Shown here: one piece after another, positions 44,034 to 53,159 of the stretch
How positions within the stretch are numbered: the stretch's first letter is position 1
How the letters are laid out: every line of letters begins with the position of its first letter
Assembly: GCA_963785585.1 (NCBI GenBank)
Contig: CAWAVW010000004.1
Location: 1,240,001-1,304,000 of the forward strand
DNA length: 64,000 bases
Direction: 5' to 3'
From: Palsa-295 sp963785585
Lineage (GTDB): Bacteria; Acidobacteriota; Terriglobia; Acidiferrales; UBA7541
Translations under genes and position numbers: made by a program
Notes under the pieces: model-generated
Database searches by the model: none
The model's input: the letters and a program-made list of their open reading frames with translations, nothing else
What the model was told of the DNA's origin: nothing

Positions 44034-45257
44034 ATGCGAGTCCTTGCGAGCGTTTTGGGAATTGCGGTGATGGCGGTGGCGTCGATCGGCGGCGTGGCGT
44101 CGCGAGCGATCGATGCGCCGCGCGATGAATCGGCAGCGGCCGGAACGGCGTCGGCGCGCGATTCGTTTTCAGCAGCGGGCAGCGATACGGCGTCCGCGCA
44201 TCTGCCGCGCTGGACGGAAAAGCAAGCCGCCGACTGGTACGCGGCGCAGCCGTGGTTCGTCGGCAGCAACTACATTCCCTCGAACGCGATCAACGAACTG
44301 GAAATGTGGCAGGCGGATACGTTTGACCCGGCAAGGATCGATCAGGAACTCGGCTGGGCACAATCGATCGGCCTCGACGCGATGCGCGTTTTCCTGCACG
44401 ACTTGCTCTGGCAGCAGGACGCCGCCGGATTCCAGAAACGCATCGACACATTCCTTTCGATCGCCGACAAGCACCACATCAAAATTTTGTTCGTGCTGTT
44501 CGATTCCTGTTGGGACCCGAATCCGCAGCTCGGGCCGCAGCGCGCGCCGCGTCCCGGCGTTCACAATTCCGGATGGATGCAAAGCCCCGGCGCACGGGCG
44601 CTCGAAGACCCCAGCCAATATCCGCGGCTCGAAGCCTACGTGAAAGGCGTGGTCGGCGCATTCGCCCAAGACCGACGCGTGCTCGGCTGGGACGTGTGGA
44701 ACGAGCCGGACAACTCGAATGACGGAATTTATCCCGATCCGCCGGACAAAGTGCAAATCATCGGCAAACTTTTGCCGCAGGTGTTCGATTGGGCGCGTTC
44801 GGCGCACCCGACGCAGCCGCTCACCAGCGCGCTGTGGAAAGACGATTGGGCGTCCGTCGAAAAACTTTCGGCGGTGCCGCGCGCGCAGGTGGAACTGTCC
44901 GACGTGATCTCGTTTCACAATTACGATAATCCCGCCGCGTTCGAGAGCCGCCTCACGTCGCTCTTGCCCTATCACCGTCCGCTGATCTGCACCGAATATA
45001 TGGCGCGCTCGAACGGCAGCACATTTCAAGGCACGCTGCCGATCGCGAAAAAATATAACGTCGCGGCGTTCAACTGGGGATTGGTGGAAGGCAAGACGCA
45101 GACCACTCTGCCGTGGGATTCCTGGCAGCATCCCTACGTCGATCACCTGCCACCGATGTGGTTTCACGATATTTTTCGCAACGACGGGACGCCCTATAGC
45201 AACGCCGAAGTGGCGTTCATCCGCAACATCACCGGACACGCGCGCCCGCCGAAATAA
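44034..45257 (+). CDS. Secreted clan-A (GH5-like) glycoside hydrolase
   Basis: A 407-aa secreted protein starting at ATG 44034 with a signal peptide (MRVLASVLGIAVMAVASIGGVASRA). TIM-barrel glycosidase features: FVGSNYIPSNAINELEMWQ, LGLDAMRVFLHDLLWQQD-like strand, FDSCWDP, GWDVWNEPDNS (acid/base Glu224), FHNYDNP and LICTEYMARS (nucleophile Glu321). Similar proteins are annotated as cellulase-family or 1,4-beta-xylanase; the true substrate is unknown. It is followed 15 bp downstream by a DUF1330 gene, probably co-transcribed. Confidence 0.85.
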   Translation: MRVLASVLGIAVMAVASIGGVASRAIDAPRDESAAAGTASARDSFSAAGSDTASAHLPRWTEKQAADWYAAQPWFVGSNYIPSNAINELEMWQADTFDPARIDQELGWAQSIGLDAMRVFLHDLLWQQDAAGFQKRIDTFLSIADKHHIKILFVLFDSCWDPNPQLGPQRAPRPGVHNSGWMQSPGARALEDPSQYPRLEAYVKGVVGAFAQDRRVLGWDVWNEPDNSNDGIYPDPPDKVQIIGKLLPQVFDWARSAHPTQPLTSALWKDDWASVEKLSAVPRAQVELSDVISFHNYDNPAAFESRLTSLLPYHRPLICTEYMARSNGSTFQGTLPIAKKYNVAAFNWGLVEGKTQTTLPWDSWQHPYVDHLPPMWFHDIFRNDGTPYSNAEVAFIRNITGHARPPK

Positions 45258-45272
45258 TTCAAGGAGACGCAA

Positions 45273-45560
45273 ATGAGCGCTTACATGATTTTCACGCGAG
45301 ACAAAACGTTCGACCAGGGCGAGCTGGAAGTTTACGGGAAGACCGTTGTGCCGACGATGGCCGGGCATCCCGGCAAAGTGCTGGCGCTGTACGGCGCGCA
45401 CCAGGACCTGGAAGGCGCGCCGACCGAAGGCACCGTGATTCTGGAATTTCCCACAAGCGCCGACGCGCTGGGCTGGTACAACAGCCCCGAATACAAAGCC
45501 GTGCGCGAGCACCGCTTCAAGGGCGGCGCGTATCGCGTGATGCTCATCGAGGGCGTCTAA
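45273..45560 (+). CDS. DUF1330 domain protein
   Basis: A 95-aa DUF1330 (ferredoxin-like fold, dimeric alpha/beta barrel) protein. AAGGAG lies seven bases before the ATG. Family core: YMIFTRDKTFDQGELEVYGKTVVPTM, GTVILEFPTSADALGWYNSPEYKAVREHRFKGGAYRVMLIEGV. Biochemical role unknown. It is 15 bp after the glycosidase, so operon partners are likely, though no functional link is known. Confidence 0.9.
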   Translation: MSAYMIFTRDKTFDQGELEVYGKTVVPTMAGHPGKVLALYGAHQDLEGAPTEGTVILEFPTSADALGWYNSPEYKAVREHRFKGGAYRVMLIEGV

Positions 45561-45677
45561 GCCGCGCGCGCTCGCGCCGCGGCGGGCGGGGAATTAGACG
45601 CGATCGCCGCTGGGCGGACGGATGTGATATACCTCGAGCGGGTCGAATGCGCGGTAGCGTACCAAGGGAGAATCCGA

Positions 45678-46703
45678 ATGTCATCGCGGCTGATTTTGCG
45701 AAGTGTGTGTTGTGCGGTACTGCTGTCGGCAGGCGCGATCGGTGCGCGCGCGCAGAACGCGGCGGCGACGCCCCCGCCGGTGCTCGACGTTCACGTCCAC
45801 GCCATGGACGCGAATTTTCCCGGCCTTGCGGCGATGTGCCCCAACGCGGCGGAGTTCACCGCATCCGACCCGAAAGATAAGGAAGCGCCGTTTGGCTGGC
45901 TGAAAGAGGCTTGCACGCCGGCGCTGTATCCCGCGAAGCCCGGCGAATATATGAAGGACGTGCTCGCGGAAATGGAACGGCTCAACGTGACCGCTGTGGT
46001 TTTCGGCGATCCCGCGAGCGTGCAGAAATGGAAAGACGCCGCGCCGGCGCGCGTGATTCCCGGCACGGCGTTTTCGAATGGCATGGCTCCCGGCGGCCGC
46101 ACGCCTGTGGATGAATTGCGAAAAGATTTCACCACCGGCGGCTTCAAGGTGATGGGCGAGATCGGATTGCAGTACGAAGGACTTTCGCCGAGCGACATGT
46201 CCGTCGATCAATACTTCGCGCTCGCCGAAGAGCTCGACATCCCCGTGGCGATTCATATGGGCACCGGCGGCTCAGGCCGCGCGAACATCGGCATGCCGAA
46301 ATATCGCGGCTCGATGGGGAATCCGCTGCTGCTCGAAGAGTTGCTGGCGCGCCATCCGAAGCTGCGCGTGCAGGTGATGCATGCCGGCTATCCGATGATC
46401 GACAACATGCTCACGCTGCTGCAGGAAAATTCGCACGTATACGTGGACGTGGCCGGGCTGATCTGGAGCTACCCGCTGAAGGAAGTGAATCGCTACATCG
46501 AGCGGCTGGTCGATGCGGGATTTGGCGATCGCGTGATGTTTGGCACCGACCAGTTGATCTGGCCCGGCCTGATGGCCTATTCGATCAGCATCATCCAGAA
46601 CGCCGACTACCTGACGCCGCAGCAGAAGCGCGACATCCTGTACAACAACGCCGCAAGATTTTTGCGGTTGGATACGTCTGCGGCTGCGGCGCCGGCGAAG
46701 TAA
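45678..46703 (+). CDS. Secreted amidohydrolase-family protein (amidohydrolase_2)
   Basis: A 341-aa TIM-barrel metal hydrolase or decarboxylase. ATG 45678 is preceded by GGGAGA; an upstream Met at 45624 lacks a site. Signal peptide: SRLILRSVCCAVLLSAGAIGARAQ. Metal motif HVHAMD (first strand), GEIGLQYEGLSPSD, IPVAIHMGTGG, VMHAGYPMIDNMLTLL, YVDVAGLIW and VMFGTDQLIWPG (catalytic Asp) are the ACMSD-like amidohydrolase_2 landmarks. Substrate unknown; export suggests a small extracellular compound. Confidence 0.88.
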   Translation: MSSRLILRSVCCAVLLSAGAIGARAQNAAATPPPVLDVHVHAMDANFPGLAAMCPNAAEFTASDPKDKEAPFGWLKEACTPALYPAKPGEYMKDVLAEMERLNVTAVVFGDPASVQKWKDAAPARVIPGTAFSNGMAPGGRTPVDELRKDFTTGGFKVMGEIGLQYEGLSPSDMSVDQYFALAEELDIPVAIHMGTGGSGRANIGMPKYRGSMGNPLLLEELLARHPKLRVQVMHAGYPMIDNMLTLLQENSHVYVDVAGLIWSYPLKEVNRYIERLVDAGFGDRVMFGTDQLIWPGLMAYSISIIQNADYLTPQQKRDILYNNAARFLRLDTSAAAAPAK

Positions 46704-46776
46704 ACGCTCGACGGGACGGCGCCGCCCCGACGAAAGCGAGCTGTTTCGCGAACGATTGCCCGGACGACTGCCCGGG

Positions 46777-47307
46777 CTACTGCGCTCGCGGCGTGAGCTT
46801 CAGCTCGGCGAACGTGGTCCACTTGCCGGCTTTATCTTTCTGAGTCATCCGCCACTGCCAGGAATTGGTTTCCGGCGACCACTCAAACGTGGTGTGAAAC
46901 GGGCCGTCGGGATATTCAAAGACGAACCGGATGGCGTTGCCGTCGCGCACGCCATAGCCGAGGGTTTCGGAAAAGCGTCCGCCGTACACATCCACCAGAT
47001 GCAGCACGTAGCGCTCGCTCGTTGAATCGTAACCGAGAAACCAGATCGCTTCGTGGCGCCGCTCGCCGGCCGGCGCGCTGGCCGCCGTTTTTTCGGTGAT
47101 GCGCAGGAACTGGTGATCGAGCACCCACTCGGCGTCCACGTCATGATGCGCGTTGCCGCCCATCACCGGGCCCGTCATCGTCCATTTGCCCGCCATGTGA
47201 TCGACGAGGTCGTCGTGCCACACCTCGGGCGACTGCGCGCGCATCGTCGCCGGGGAAATTCCGGCAAGCAACACGAACGCCATCAGAAAACGAAATAGAG
47301 ATTTCAT
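46777..47307 (-). CDS. Secreted DUF1579-like lipocalin-fold protein
   Basis: A 176-aa exported protein; GGAG precedes ATG 47307, and an earlier in-frame Met at 47448 overlaps the upstream gene and is rejected. Signal peptide: LFRFLMAFVLLAGISPATMRAQ. The body has alternating strands characteristic of DUF1579/THAP4-like beta barrels: LVDHMAGKWTMTGPVMGGNAHHDVDAEWVLDHQFLRI, AIWFLGYDSTSERYVLHLVD, IRFVFEYPDGPFHTTFEWSP. Ligand unknown. It lies 22 bp downstream of the 47330-48064 gene in an apparent operon. Confidence 0.78.
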   Translation of the reverse strand: MKSLFRFLMAFVLLAGISPATMRAQSPEVWHDDLVDHMAGKWTMTGPVMGGNAHHDVDAEWVLDHQFLRITEKTAASAPAGERRHEAIWFLGYDSTSERYVLHLVDVYGGRFSETLGYGVRDGNAIRFVFEYPDGPFHTTFEWSPETNSWQWRMTQKDKAGKWTTFAELKLTPRAQ

Positions 47308-47329
47308 CGAACGCTCCTCGCGCTGCGCA

Positions 47330-48064
47330 TCAGTGGTGGTCGAGCGGCGGGCCGGGCGTGCCGTCCGACCATTCGCCGACAGGAAGCAGAAAAATTGTCT
47401 CGCGATTTTCGGGATCGTCGGCGGCCAGGAGCGGCGAGCCGTCGGCATTCGCGCCCCATGCGGCGGCCGCGGTTTGCGGGACGAAAAACATCAGATGCGG
47501 ATGCCAGTGCGCGTCGCGGTCGCTCAGGTAGGAATCCTTTGACATCATGTAACACATCGCGCCGGGCGCGGGCGCCGATAATTCGTTTTTGTCGAAGGCG
47601 CGTTTCAGGCCGGCGACCAGCTCGGTTTTCGAGCGGCCCGCGAGAATCAGCTCGGTGCGTTTCACGTTGACGGGCACGTAGGACCGCGCAGCCGCCGCAT
47701 TCATGCAGATGGCGGCGCGGATTTTCGGATTCCAGAAATCGGGCTCGTCGGTGCCCGCGGCCCACGAACGCAACACCATGCAGACGAAACCGTTCGTGCC
47801 CTTGGCGGCAACTTCGTAGCCGTGCGCGCCGAGCGTCATCACTTCGGCGTCGCGCGAGATCGATTCCGGCGCCGCGCTGCGCGCCAGCGCGATCTCGGCG
47901 TCGCGCGGCATCATGTACTGCGCGAGCGGGGCCATCGCCGGATACGCCGCCTTCGCGTCCTGCGCGTGAGCGTGCAAGGGCAGCGTCACGGCCAGCGCGA
48001 ACGTCAACACGAACGTCAACGCCAAACCGGCAAACGGAATTGCCCTTCGGATCTGTATTTGCAT
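47330..48064 (-). CDS. Secreted protein of unknown function
   Basis: A 244-aa exported protein; GGGAG lies six bases before ATG 48064. Signal: PFAGLALTFVLTFALAVTLPLHAHAQ. The mature protein is conserved-looking: APLAQYMMPRDAEIALARSAAPESISRDAEVMTLGAHGYEVAAKGTNGFVCMVLRSW, DFWNPKIRAAICMNAAAARSYVP, GAMCYMMSKDSYLSDRDAHWHPHLMFFVP. It contains several Cys and Met residues and a DxHWHPHLMFF motif that could bind metal. I do not recognise a named family. First gene of a two-gene operon. Confidence 0.75.
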   Translation of the reverse strand: MQIQIRRAIPFAGLALTFVLTFALAVTLPLHAHAQDAKAAYPAMAPLAQYMMPRDAEIALARSAAPESISRDAEVMTLGAHGYEVAAKGTNGFVCMVLRSWAAGTDEPDFWNPKIRAAICMNAAAARSYVPVNVKRTELILAGRSKTELVAGLKRAFDKNELSAPAPGAMCYMMSKDSYLSDRDAHWHPHLMFFVPQTAAAAWGANADGSPLLAADDPENRETIFLLPVGEWSDGTPGPPLDHH

Positions 48065-48146
48065 GGAATGCTCCCGATCAGCGAACGTTGCTGCTTCGAT
48101 GAAACGCGGCCGAGCCGCGTTGTATCGCCGATCTGCCGCCGGCCAC

Positions 48147-48152
48147 TATAAT
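48147..48152 (+). promoter_or_regulatory. Possible -10 element (TATAAT)
   Basis: A perfect TATAAT lies 86 bp upstream of the 48239 start, in the divergent gap between two operons. No convincing -35 at 16-18 bp is present, so this is tentative. Confidence 0.3.
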
Positions 48153-48238
48153 CCATCCGTACGGCTCGTGACGACGGAATGTCGAAGCGGCGCGTTCGCC
48201 TTCATGGCCCGGTTGCCGCACACAAGGAAACAGCCTTT

Positions 48239-48757
48239 ATGACAATGGATAATCGCCCCTACGGAACCAAGCATCCCAACGCGCCGGCGGAGCTTGCGCA
48301 CTTCGCATTTCTCATCGGCAGATACGAATGCGACGCGCGGCTGAAGGCCGCGGACGGCCGTTGGCAGAAACTGCAAGCGACGTGGGAGGGGAAGTACATC
48401 CTCGAGGGGTTTGCAATCGCCGACGACTACCGCATGGAGACGCCCGCGGGCGAGCGGATGGTGCTGGGCACGAATTTCCGCTCGTACGACGCCAAGGCGA
48501 AATCGTGGAATATCAAATGGCTGAACGCGCTGACCGGCGCGTGGATGGATCTGGGCACGCAGGAACTGGGCGGCGTCCAAATCGACGAGCGGGGAATCCG
48601 CTACGTCGCGAGGGAAACTCCCGGCTCGCCGACGCTTTCGCGGGCGATCTACACCAACATTTCCGCGAATCACTTCACATGGATCGGCGAGCATTCGGGC
48701 GATGGCGCGTTGTGGACCGAGTTCATGCGGATCGAGTGCGAGCGCGCCGAAAAGTAG
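48239..48757 (+). CDS. DUF1579-like cytoplasmic protein
   Basis: A 172-aa protein from ATG 48239 (Met at 48245 is an equal alternative). It has no signal peptide. The sequence runs AELAHFAFLIGRYECDARLKAADGRWQKLQATWEGKYILEGFAIADDYRM, MVLGTNFRSYDAKAKSWNIKWLNALTGAWMDLG and WIGEHSGDGALWTEFMRIECER. This gives the beta-barrel pattern of DUF1579/heme-binding-like lipocalins, similar in style to the divergent neighbour 46777-47307 but not exported. Function unknown. Family D sequence begins 170 bp downstream. Confidence 0.72.
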   Translation: MTMDNRPYGTKHPNAPAELAHFAFLIGRYECDARLKAADGRWQKLQATWEGKYILEGFAIADDYRMETPAGERMVLGTNFRSYDAKAKSWNIKWLNALTGAWMDLGTQELGGVQIDERGIRYVARETPGSPTLSRAIYTNISANHFTWIGEHSGDGALWTEFMRIECERAEK

Positions 48758-48928
48758 TGCGAGAGGCGCCAGCGCGATTACCTTCGTACCCTGCGACGGA
48801 GCGGACGGCACCGAAATTCCGCCTCCGTACGCGTGCGGTGGGCGGCGTTCGAGGCGACGTGTTGCTTGAGGCGAACGGATGTGGCCGGCGTCGTTCGAGG
48901 CTACGGATTGCTCGAGGCGAACGCATGC

Positions 48929-49031
48929 GGCCGGCGGTGGTCTCCCGCCGTTGGCGGGATGCCACCGCACTCCGCGAAAACCGTTTCAGCCTTCGACCTC
49001 ACAGCGATTCGGTTCGAAACTGTACGTGTCG
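48929..49031 (-). repeat. Family D element 9 (3' half, minus orientation)
   Basis: The arm 48929-48983 and the interior remnant (minus strand TTTCGAACCGAATCGCTGTG..GAAGGCTGA) are present. The homology stops about 10 bp before the cupin stop codon, so the element is cut at the gene boundary. The rest of 48758-49041 is GTTGCTTGAGGCGAACG/TTCGAGG repeat spacer; no gene. Confidence 0.82.
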
Positions 49032-49041
49032 CTCGTACCGA

Positions 49042-49437
49042 CTATTTCCGGTACTGCTCGTCGGTCACATGTTCGAGCCAATCCACCACTTTTCCGTCGA
49101 GCTTTTCCTGAATGGCGATATGCGTCATGGCCGTCTCGGGCGCGGCGCCGTGCCAATGCTTTTCGCCGGGCGAAAACCACACCACGTCGCCCGGACGAAT
49201 CTCCACGACGGGCGCGCCTTCGCGCTGCGCCCAGCCGCATCCGGCGGTGACGATCAACGTCTGCCCCAGCGGATGGGTGTGCCACGCGGTGCGCGCGCCG
49301 GGTTCGAAGGTGACGCTCGCGCCCTGCACAAACGCGGGCTCGGGCGCCTGAAACAGCGGATCGATGCGCACCGTGCCCGTAAACCAATCCGCCGGACCTT
49401 TTGCCGACGGCTGCGTGCCCGCTCGTTTGATGTCCAT
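49042..49437 (-). CDS. Small cupin-domain protein
   Basis: A 131-aa single-domain cupin; AAAGGA precedes the ATG. Metal-type motifs: ARTAWHTHPLGQTLIVTAGCG (cupin motif 1, His pair) and GDVVWFSPGEKHWHGAAP (motif 2). The opening DWFTGTVRIDPLFQ and the ending DWLEHVTDEQYRK match the group often found with aldo/keto reductases and called carboxymuconolactone-decarboxylase-associated cupins. Third gene of the AKR-DUF2255-cupin operon, probably under the divergent AraC regulator. Enzymatic function unproven. Confidence 0.88.
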   Translation of the reverse strand: MDIKRAGTQPSAKGPADWFTGTVRIDPLFQAPEPAFVQGASVTFEPGARTAWHTHPLGQTLIVTAGCGWAQREGAPVVEIRPGDVVWFSPGEKHWHGAAPETAMTHIAIQEKLDGKVVDWLEHVTDEQYRK

Positions 49438-49469
49438 TTCGATTTTTCCTTTGCGGCGAAATGTGCGAA

Positions 49470-49877
49470 CTACGTTTCCGTCGCACGCGGCGTGACTTTC
49501 ACGGTCGCGGCGCGCGCCTTTGAGCCGATCATCGGCGCCAGATACGGACTGCTGCTGTACTTCGCGCGGTACGCATCGTCGATTTGGCGTTGGATGCGCT
49601 CGTGCGCCGCGGCGTCCACCGGCTCAAACGAAACTTCCCGGGTGATTCCTCCGGCGGTAATTCGTCCGGCCCGTTGCCGCAGCGCCGCCTGGTACCAGCG
49701 CGACTTCGTCCCGTGGTAGGCGCGAACGTAGAGCGCGCCGTCCACAACGACGGACCAGATCCACGTAGGCGTGCCGTAGGTGACGCCGTCTTCGCGGAAC
49801 GGCGAAATGTGCAGGTCGTCCGACTCCGCGATTTTGCGAAGATCCTGTTTCGTCCATTCGCTTGTGAATGTGGTCAT
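49470..49877 (-). CDS. DUF2255 family protein
   Basis: A 135-aa DUF2255 protein with WTKQDLRKIAESDDLHISPFREDGVTYGTPTWIWSVVVDGALYVRAYHGTKSRWYQAALRQRAGRI. The family is a beta-barrel related to flavin-reductase/pyridoxamine-oxidase-like folds, of unknown activity. GGAG lies about nine bases before the ATG. It is the middle gene between an aldo/keto reductase and a cupin, 32 bp from the cupin; a shared redox role is inferred from context only. Confidence 0.88.
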   Translation of the reverse strand: MTTFTSEWTKQDLRKIAESDDLHISPFREDGVTYGTPTWIWSVVVDGALYVRAYHGTKSRWYQAALRQRAGRITAGGITREVSFEPVDAAAHERIQRQIDDAYRAKYSSSPYLAPMIGSKARAATVKVTPRATET

Positions 49878-49903
49878 GAAATGTTTCTCCGCGATCGCTC
49901 GTT

Positions 49904-49990
49904 CTACGGAATGTAGCCGGGCTTTTTGTACAGCGTGCTCCCATTGGACTGGATGTCCGGTTTATACACCTTGTCGTTCCCGTCGCGCCG
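49904..49990 (-). pseudogene. Possible C-terminal gene remnant
   Basis: Between the aldo/keto reductase and DUF2255 genes, one minus frame reads DKVYKPDIQSNGSTLYKKPG followed by YIP and a stop. It has ordinary amino-acid composition, unlike the Arg-rich shadows around it. No start codon or ribosome site belongs to it. It may be the tail of a deleted gene; parent family not recognised. Confidence 0.3.
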
Positions 49991-49995
49991 CGCGA

Positions 49996-50994
<999 letters not shown>

Positions 50995-51142
50995 TCTGAT
51001 CTCCTGGTGAATCGTTTCTTCGATGCCGAGAATAGTGCGAAACGGCCGGGAAGCGGTAGCCCGATCCTGCCGAGTTCTTGCCTAATCCTCTTGAGGCGCG
51101 AAAAGCGCTGGCGCGGGCGCAACCGCCGCGCTATCTTCAGGC

Positions 51143-52165
51143 ATGGCCAAGACTGCGAAACACATGAGAAAGCCCTTAAAACAGGCCGCTCTGCCGGTTT
51201 CGGAAGTTTCCTCGGCGTCCCGGAAGTCCGAACTGCGCCGCGAGCTGGCTCGCAAGATTGCCTCTTTTGTTGGCTCGCAAGAGAAACTGATAACCGCGAT
51301 TCCCGGCCTGCTGCTCACGCGCCGCACCGCGCCGACCATGCCGGTGTCTGCCACGTACGAGCCCAGCCTGGCCGTTGTGGCGCAGGGGCGCAAGCGCGCC
51401 ACGCTTGCCGGCACCACATTTATATTCGATGAGTCGCGCTACCTGCTCACCTCGCTCGATTTGCCGGTGATCTGCAACGTGTTCGAAGCGAGCGAACAGG
51501 TGCCGTATCTTTGCTTCGTGCTGAAACTGGAGATGGCTGTGGTGCGCGAACTATTGAGCCGCGAGGAAATTTCCGCCTCCGACGAAGCGGGCCACGCGGG
51601 CGGCGCGAGTGACGACGACAATCCGGCGATGGCCACGGGGAAAACCACCGCCGAGCTGCTCGAAGCCTGCTGCCGTCTGGTGGATTTGCTGAACACCCCG
51701 CGGGATATTCCTTTCCTGAGCGGTTTAATTCAGCGCGAAATTATTTACCGGATTTTGCGCGGGCCGGAGGGAGCGCGGCTGCGCGCCATCGCCACGCTCG
51801 GCGATCAGAGCCATCGCACCGCGAAGGCCACAGCGTGGGTCCGGCAGAATTACGCGAAGCCGCTGCGCGTAGAGGAGCTGGCGAAAATCGCGGGCATGGG
51901 CGTCTCCACGCTGCATCATCATTTTCGCGCGCTCACGGCCATGAGCCCGCTGCAATACCAGAAGCAGCTTCGCCTGCACGCCGCGCGCGAGCGCATGCTG
52001 ATCGACGGCATGGACGCCGCCAGCGCCGCCTTCGAAGTCGGCTACGAGAGCGCCAGCCAGTTCAATCGCGAATACGCGCGCTTCTTCGGCCAGCCGCCCA
52101 TGCGCGACATCCGCCACCTGCGCGCCCCGGATTCGCCGCCGCTCGAATCCGAAAGCCGTTTGTGA
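51143..52165 (+). CDS. AraC-family regulator with AraC_N domain
   Basis: A 340-aa regulator. Residues ~55-205 are the AraC_N cupin-like sensing domain (PGLLLTRRTAPTMPVSATYEPSLAVVAQGRKRATLAGTTFIFDESRYLLTSLDLPV.. and DIPFLSGLIQREIIYRILRGPEGARLRAIA). Residues ~225-325 are two HTHs (KPLRVEELAKIAGMGVSTLHHHFRALTAMSPLQYQKQLRLHAARERML; DAASAAFEVGYESASQFNREYARFFGQPPMRDI). This class usually controls a neighbouring oxidoreductase; here the divergent aldo/keto reductase operon is the likely target. It converges with the nucleotidyltransferase gene with only 13 bp between stops. Confidence 0.92.
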   Translation: MAKTAKHMRKPLKQAALPVSEVSSASRKSELRRELARKIASFVGSQEKLITAIPGLLLTRRTAPTMPVSATYEPSLAVVAQGRKRATLAGTTFIFDESRYLLTSLDLPVICNVFEASEQVPYLCFVLKLEMAVVRELLSREEISASDEAGHAGGASDDDNPAMATGKTTAELLEACCRLVDLLNTPRDIPFLSGLIQREIIYRILRGPEGARLRAIATLGDQSHRTAKATAWVRQNYAKPLRVEELAKIAGMGVSTLHHHFRALTAMSPLQYQKQLRLHAARERMLIDGMDAASAAFEVGYESASQFNREYARFFGQPPMRDIRHLRAPDSPPLESESRL

Positions 52166-52178
52166 TCCGATCCGCCGT

Positions 52179-53024
52179 TCATCGATGTGCATCGCCGGAT
52201 GAACCTCCCGCGGCGCGAACGAAACCCTGAGTGTAGGCGAGAAACTGAGCAGTCGCTTGCACGGTGCGCGACTCGGCGGGCTGGCGGACTTTTTCGCCGA
52301 AACGAACTCCCGCCCTTTCCGCCCACGCTGCCTGAATCAGCTCGTGCCATGCCGGATCAAGAAACCGCTCGGCCCATTTCGCTGCGGCAGCTTTGGATTG
52401 CACTTCGCCGGTTTCACGGGTGTGTAGCATCCTGCATCCCGTCAGCACGGCAAACGACTGGCCGAATCGCGTTGTGAACCATCCTCGGGGCCGATCGAGA
52501 TCGGCGATCACGTGGCCCAGAAGTGCTGCGATTCCGTCGGCTGCTTCCGCGCGCAACGCATCCGCTGGCACGGCGCGCACGAACGTGTTCGGCGCGGGCC
52601 CGGCAATGACGATGCCTTTCTCGCGGAGAATCCAGCGGACGTGCCACCGATTGTCGTGCAGCGAACGCTCGAGCGTCGTACTTCCGTTGTCCACGTACCA
52701 CAAAGGCTCGGTGCCAACGGACTCCGCTCGATTCACCGATTCGACAGGGATGTACGAGCCTTCCAAATGCTGCGCGGGGTAGCATCCCAGCGCATGGACC
52801 GCCGCATGCGTTTCGCGCAGCGATTGCAGTTCCGTTTCGCGCAGCTTGCCCCGCGTCACCACCAGAAAGTCCACGTCGCTATCGAGGTCGAAGTCGCCCG
52901 TCGCCAGCGAGCCGACCAGATACGCGCCGAAGAAATTATCGCCGAGCGCATTCCGCACACCCGCAACAAACTGCCGCAGAACAGAATCCAGCTCAGGATG
53001 AACGTCGCTATACACGTCTTTCAC
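52179..53024 (-). CDS. Aminoglycoside adenylyltransferase-like nucleotidyltransferase
   Basis: A 281-aa protein. The N-terminal nucleotidyltransferase domain has GAYLVGSLATGDFDLDSDVDFLVV, the GS..D-x-D metal motif of the Pol-beta superfamily. A C-terminal helical DUF4111-like domain (about 150-270, with RPRGWFTTRFGQSFAVLTGCRMLHTRETGEVQSKAAAAKWAERFLDPAWHELI) resembles AadA/ANT enzymes. Residues between (WYVDNGSTTLERSLHDNRWHVRWILREKGIVIAGPAP) fit the same group. It could adenylylate an aminoglycoside or another hydroxyl compound; activity is unproven. Alone, convergent with the AraC gene. Confidence 0.82.
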   Translation of the reverse strand: MKDVYSDVHPELDSVLRQFVAGVRNALGDNFFGAYLVGSLATGDFDLDSDVDFLVVTRGKLRETELQSLRETHAAVHALGCYPAQHLEGSYIPVESVNRAESVGTEPLWYVDNGSTTLERSLHDNRWHVRWILREKGIVIAGPAPNTFVRAVPADALRAEAADGIAALLGHVIADLDRPRGWFTTRFGQSFAVLTGCRMLHTRETGEVQSKAAAAKWAERFLDPAWHELIQAAWAERAGVRFGEKVRQPAESRTVQATAQFLAYTQGFVRAAGGSSGDAHR

Positions 53025-53159
53025 CGCACATCGCTTGAAAGGGTAGCTTCGGACGGAGTGGCTCGACCCATTGGATTAGGGCAGCGAGAAAGTGTTGCCG
53101 CATCCGGCGTGGAACGAGATGTTCCGAGCCGGATGCGGCCGATGGGAACGCGGCGATGG

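Noticed and set aside
46704..46776. GCCCGG..CCGGGC stem as terminator between convergent genes
   Set aside because: Only six base pairs and no U-tract; too weak to annotate.
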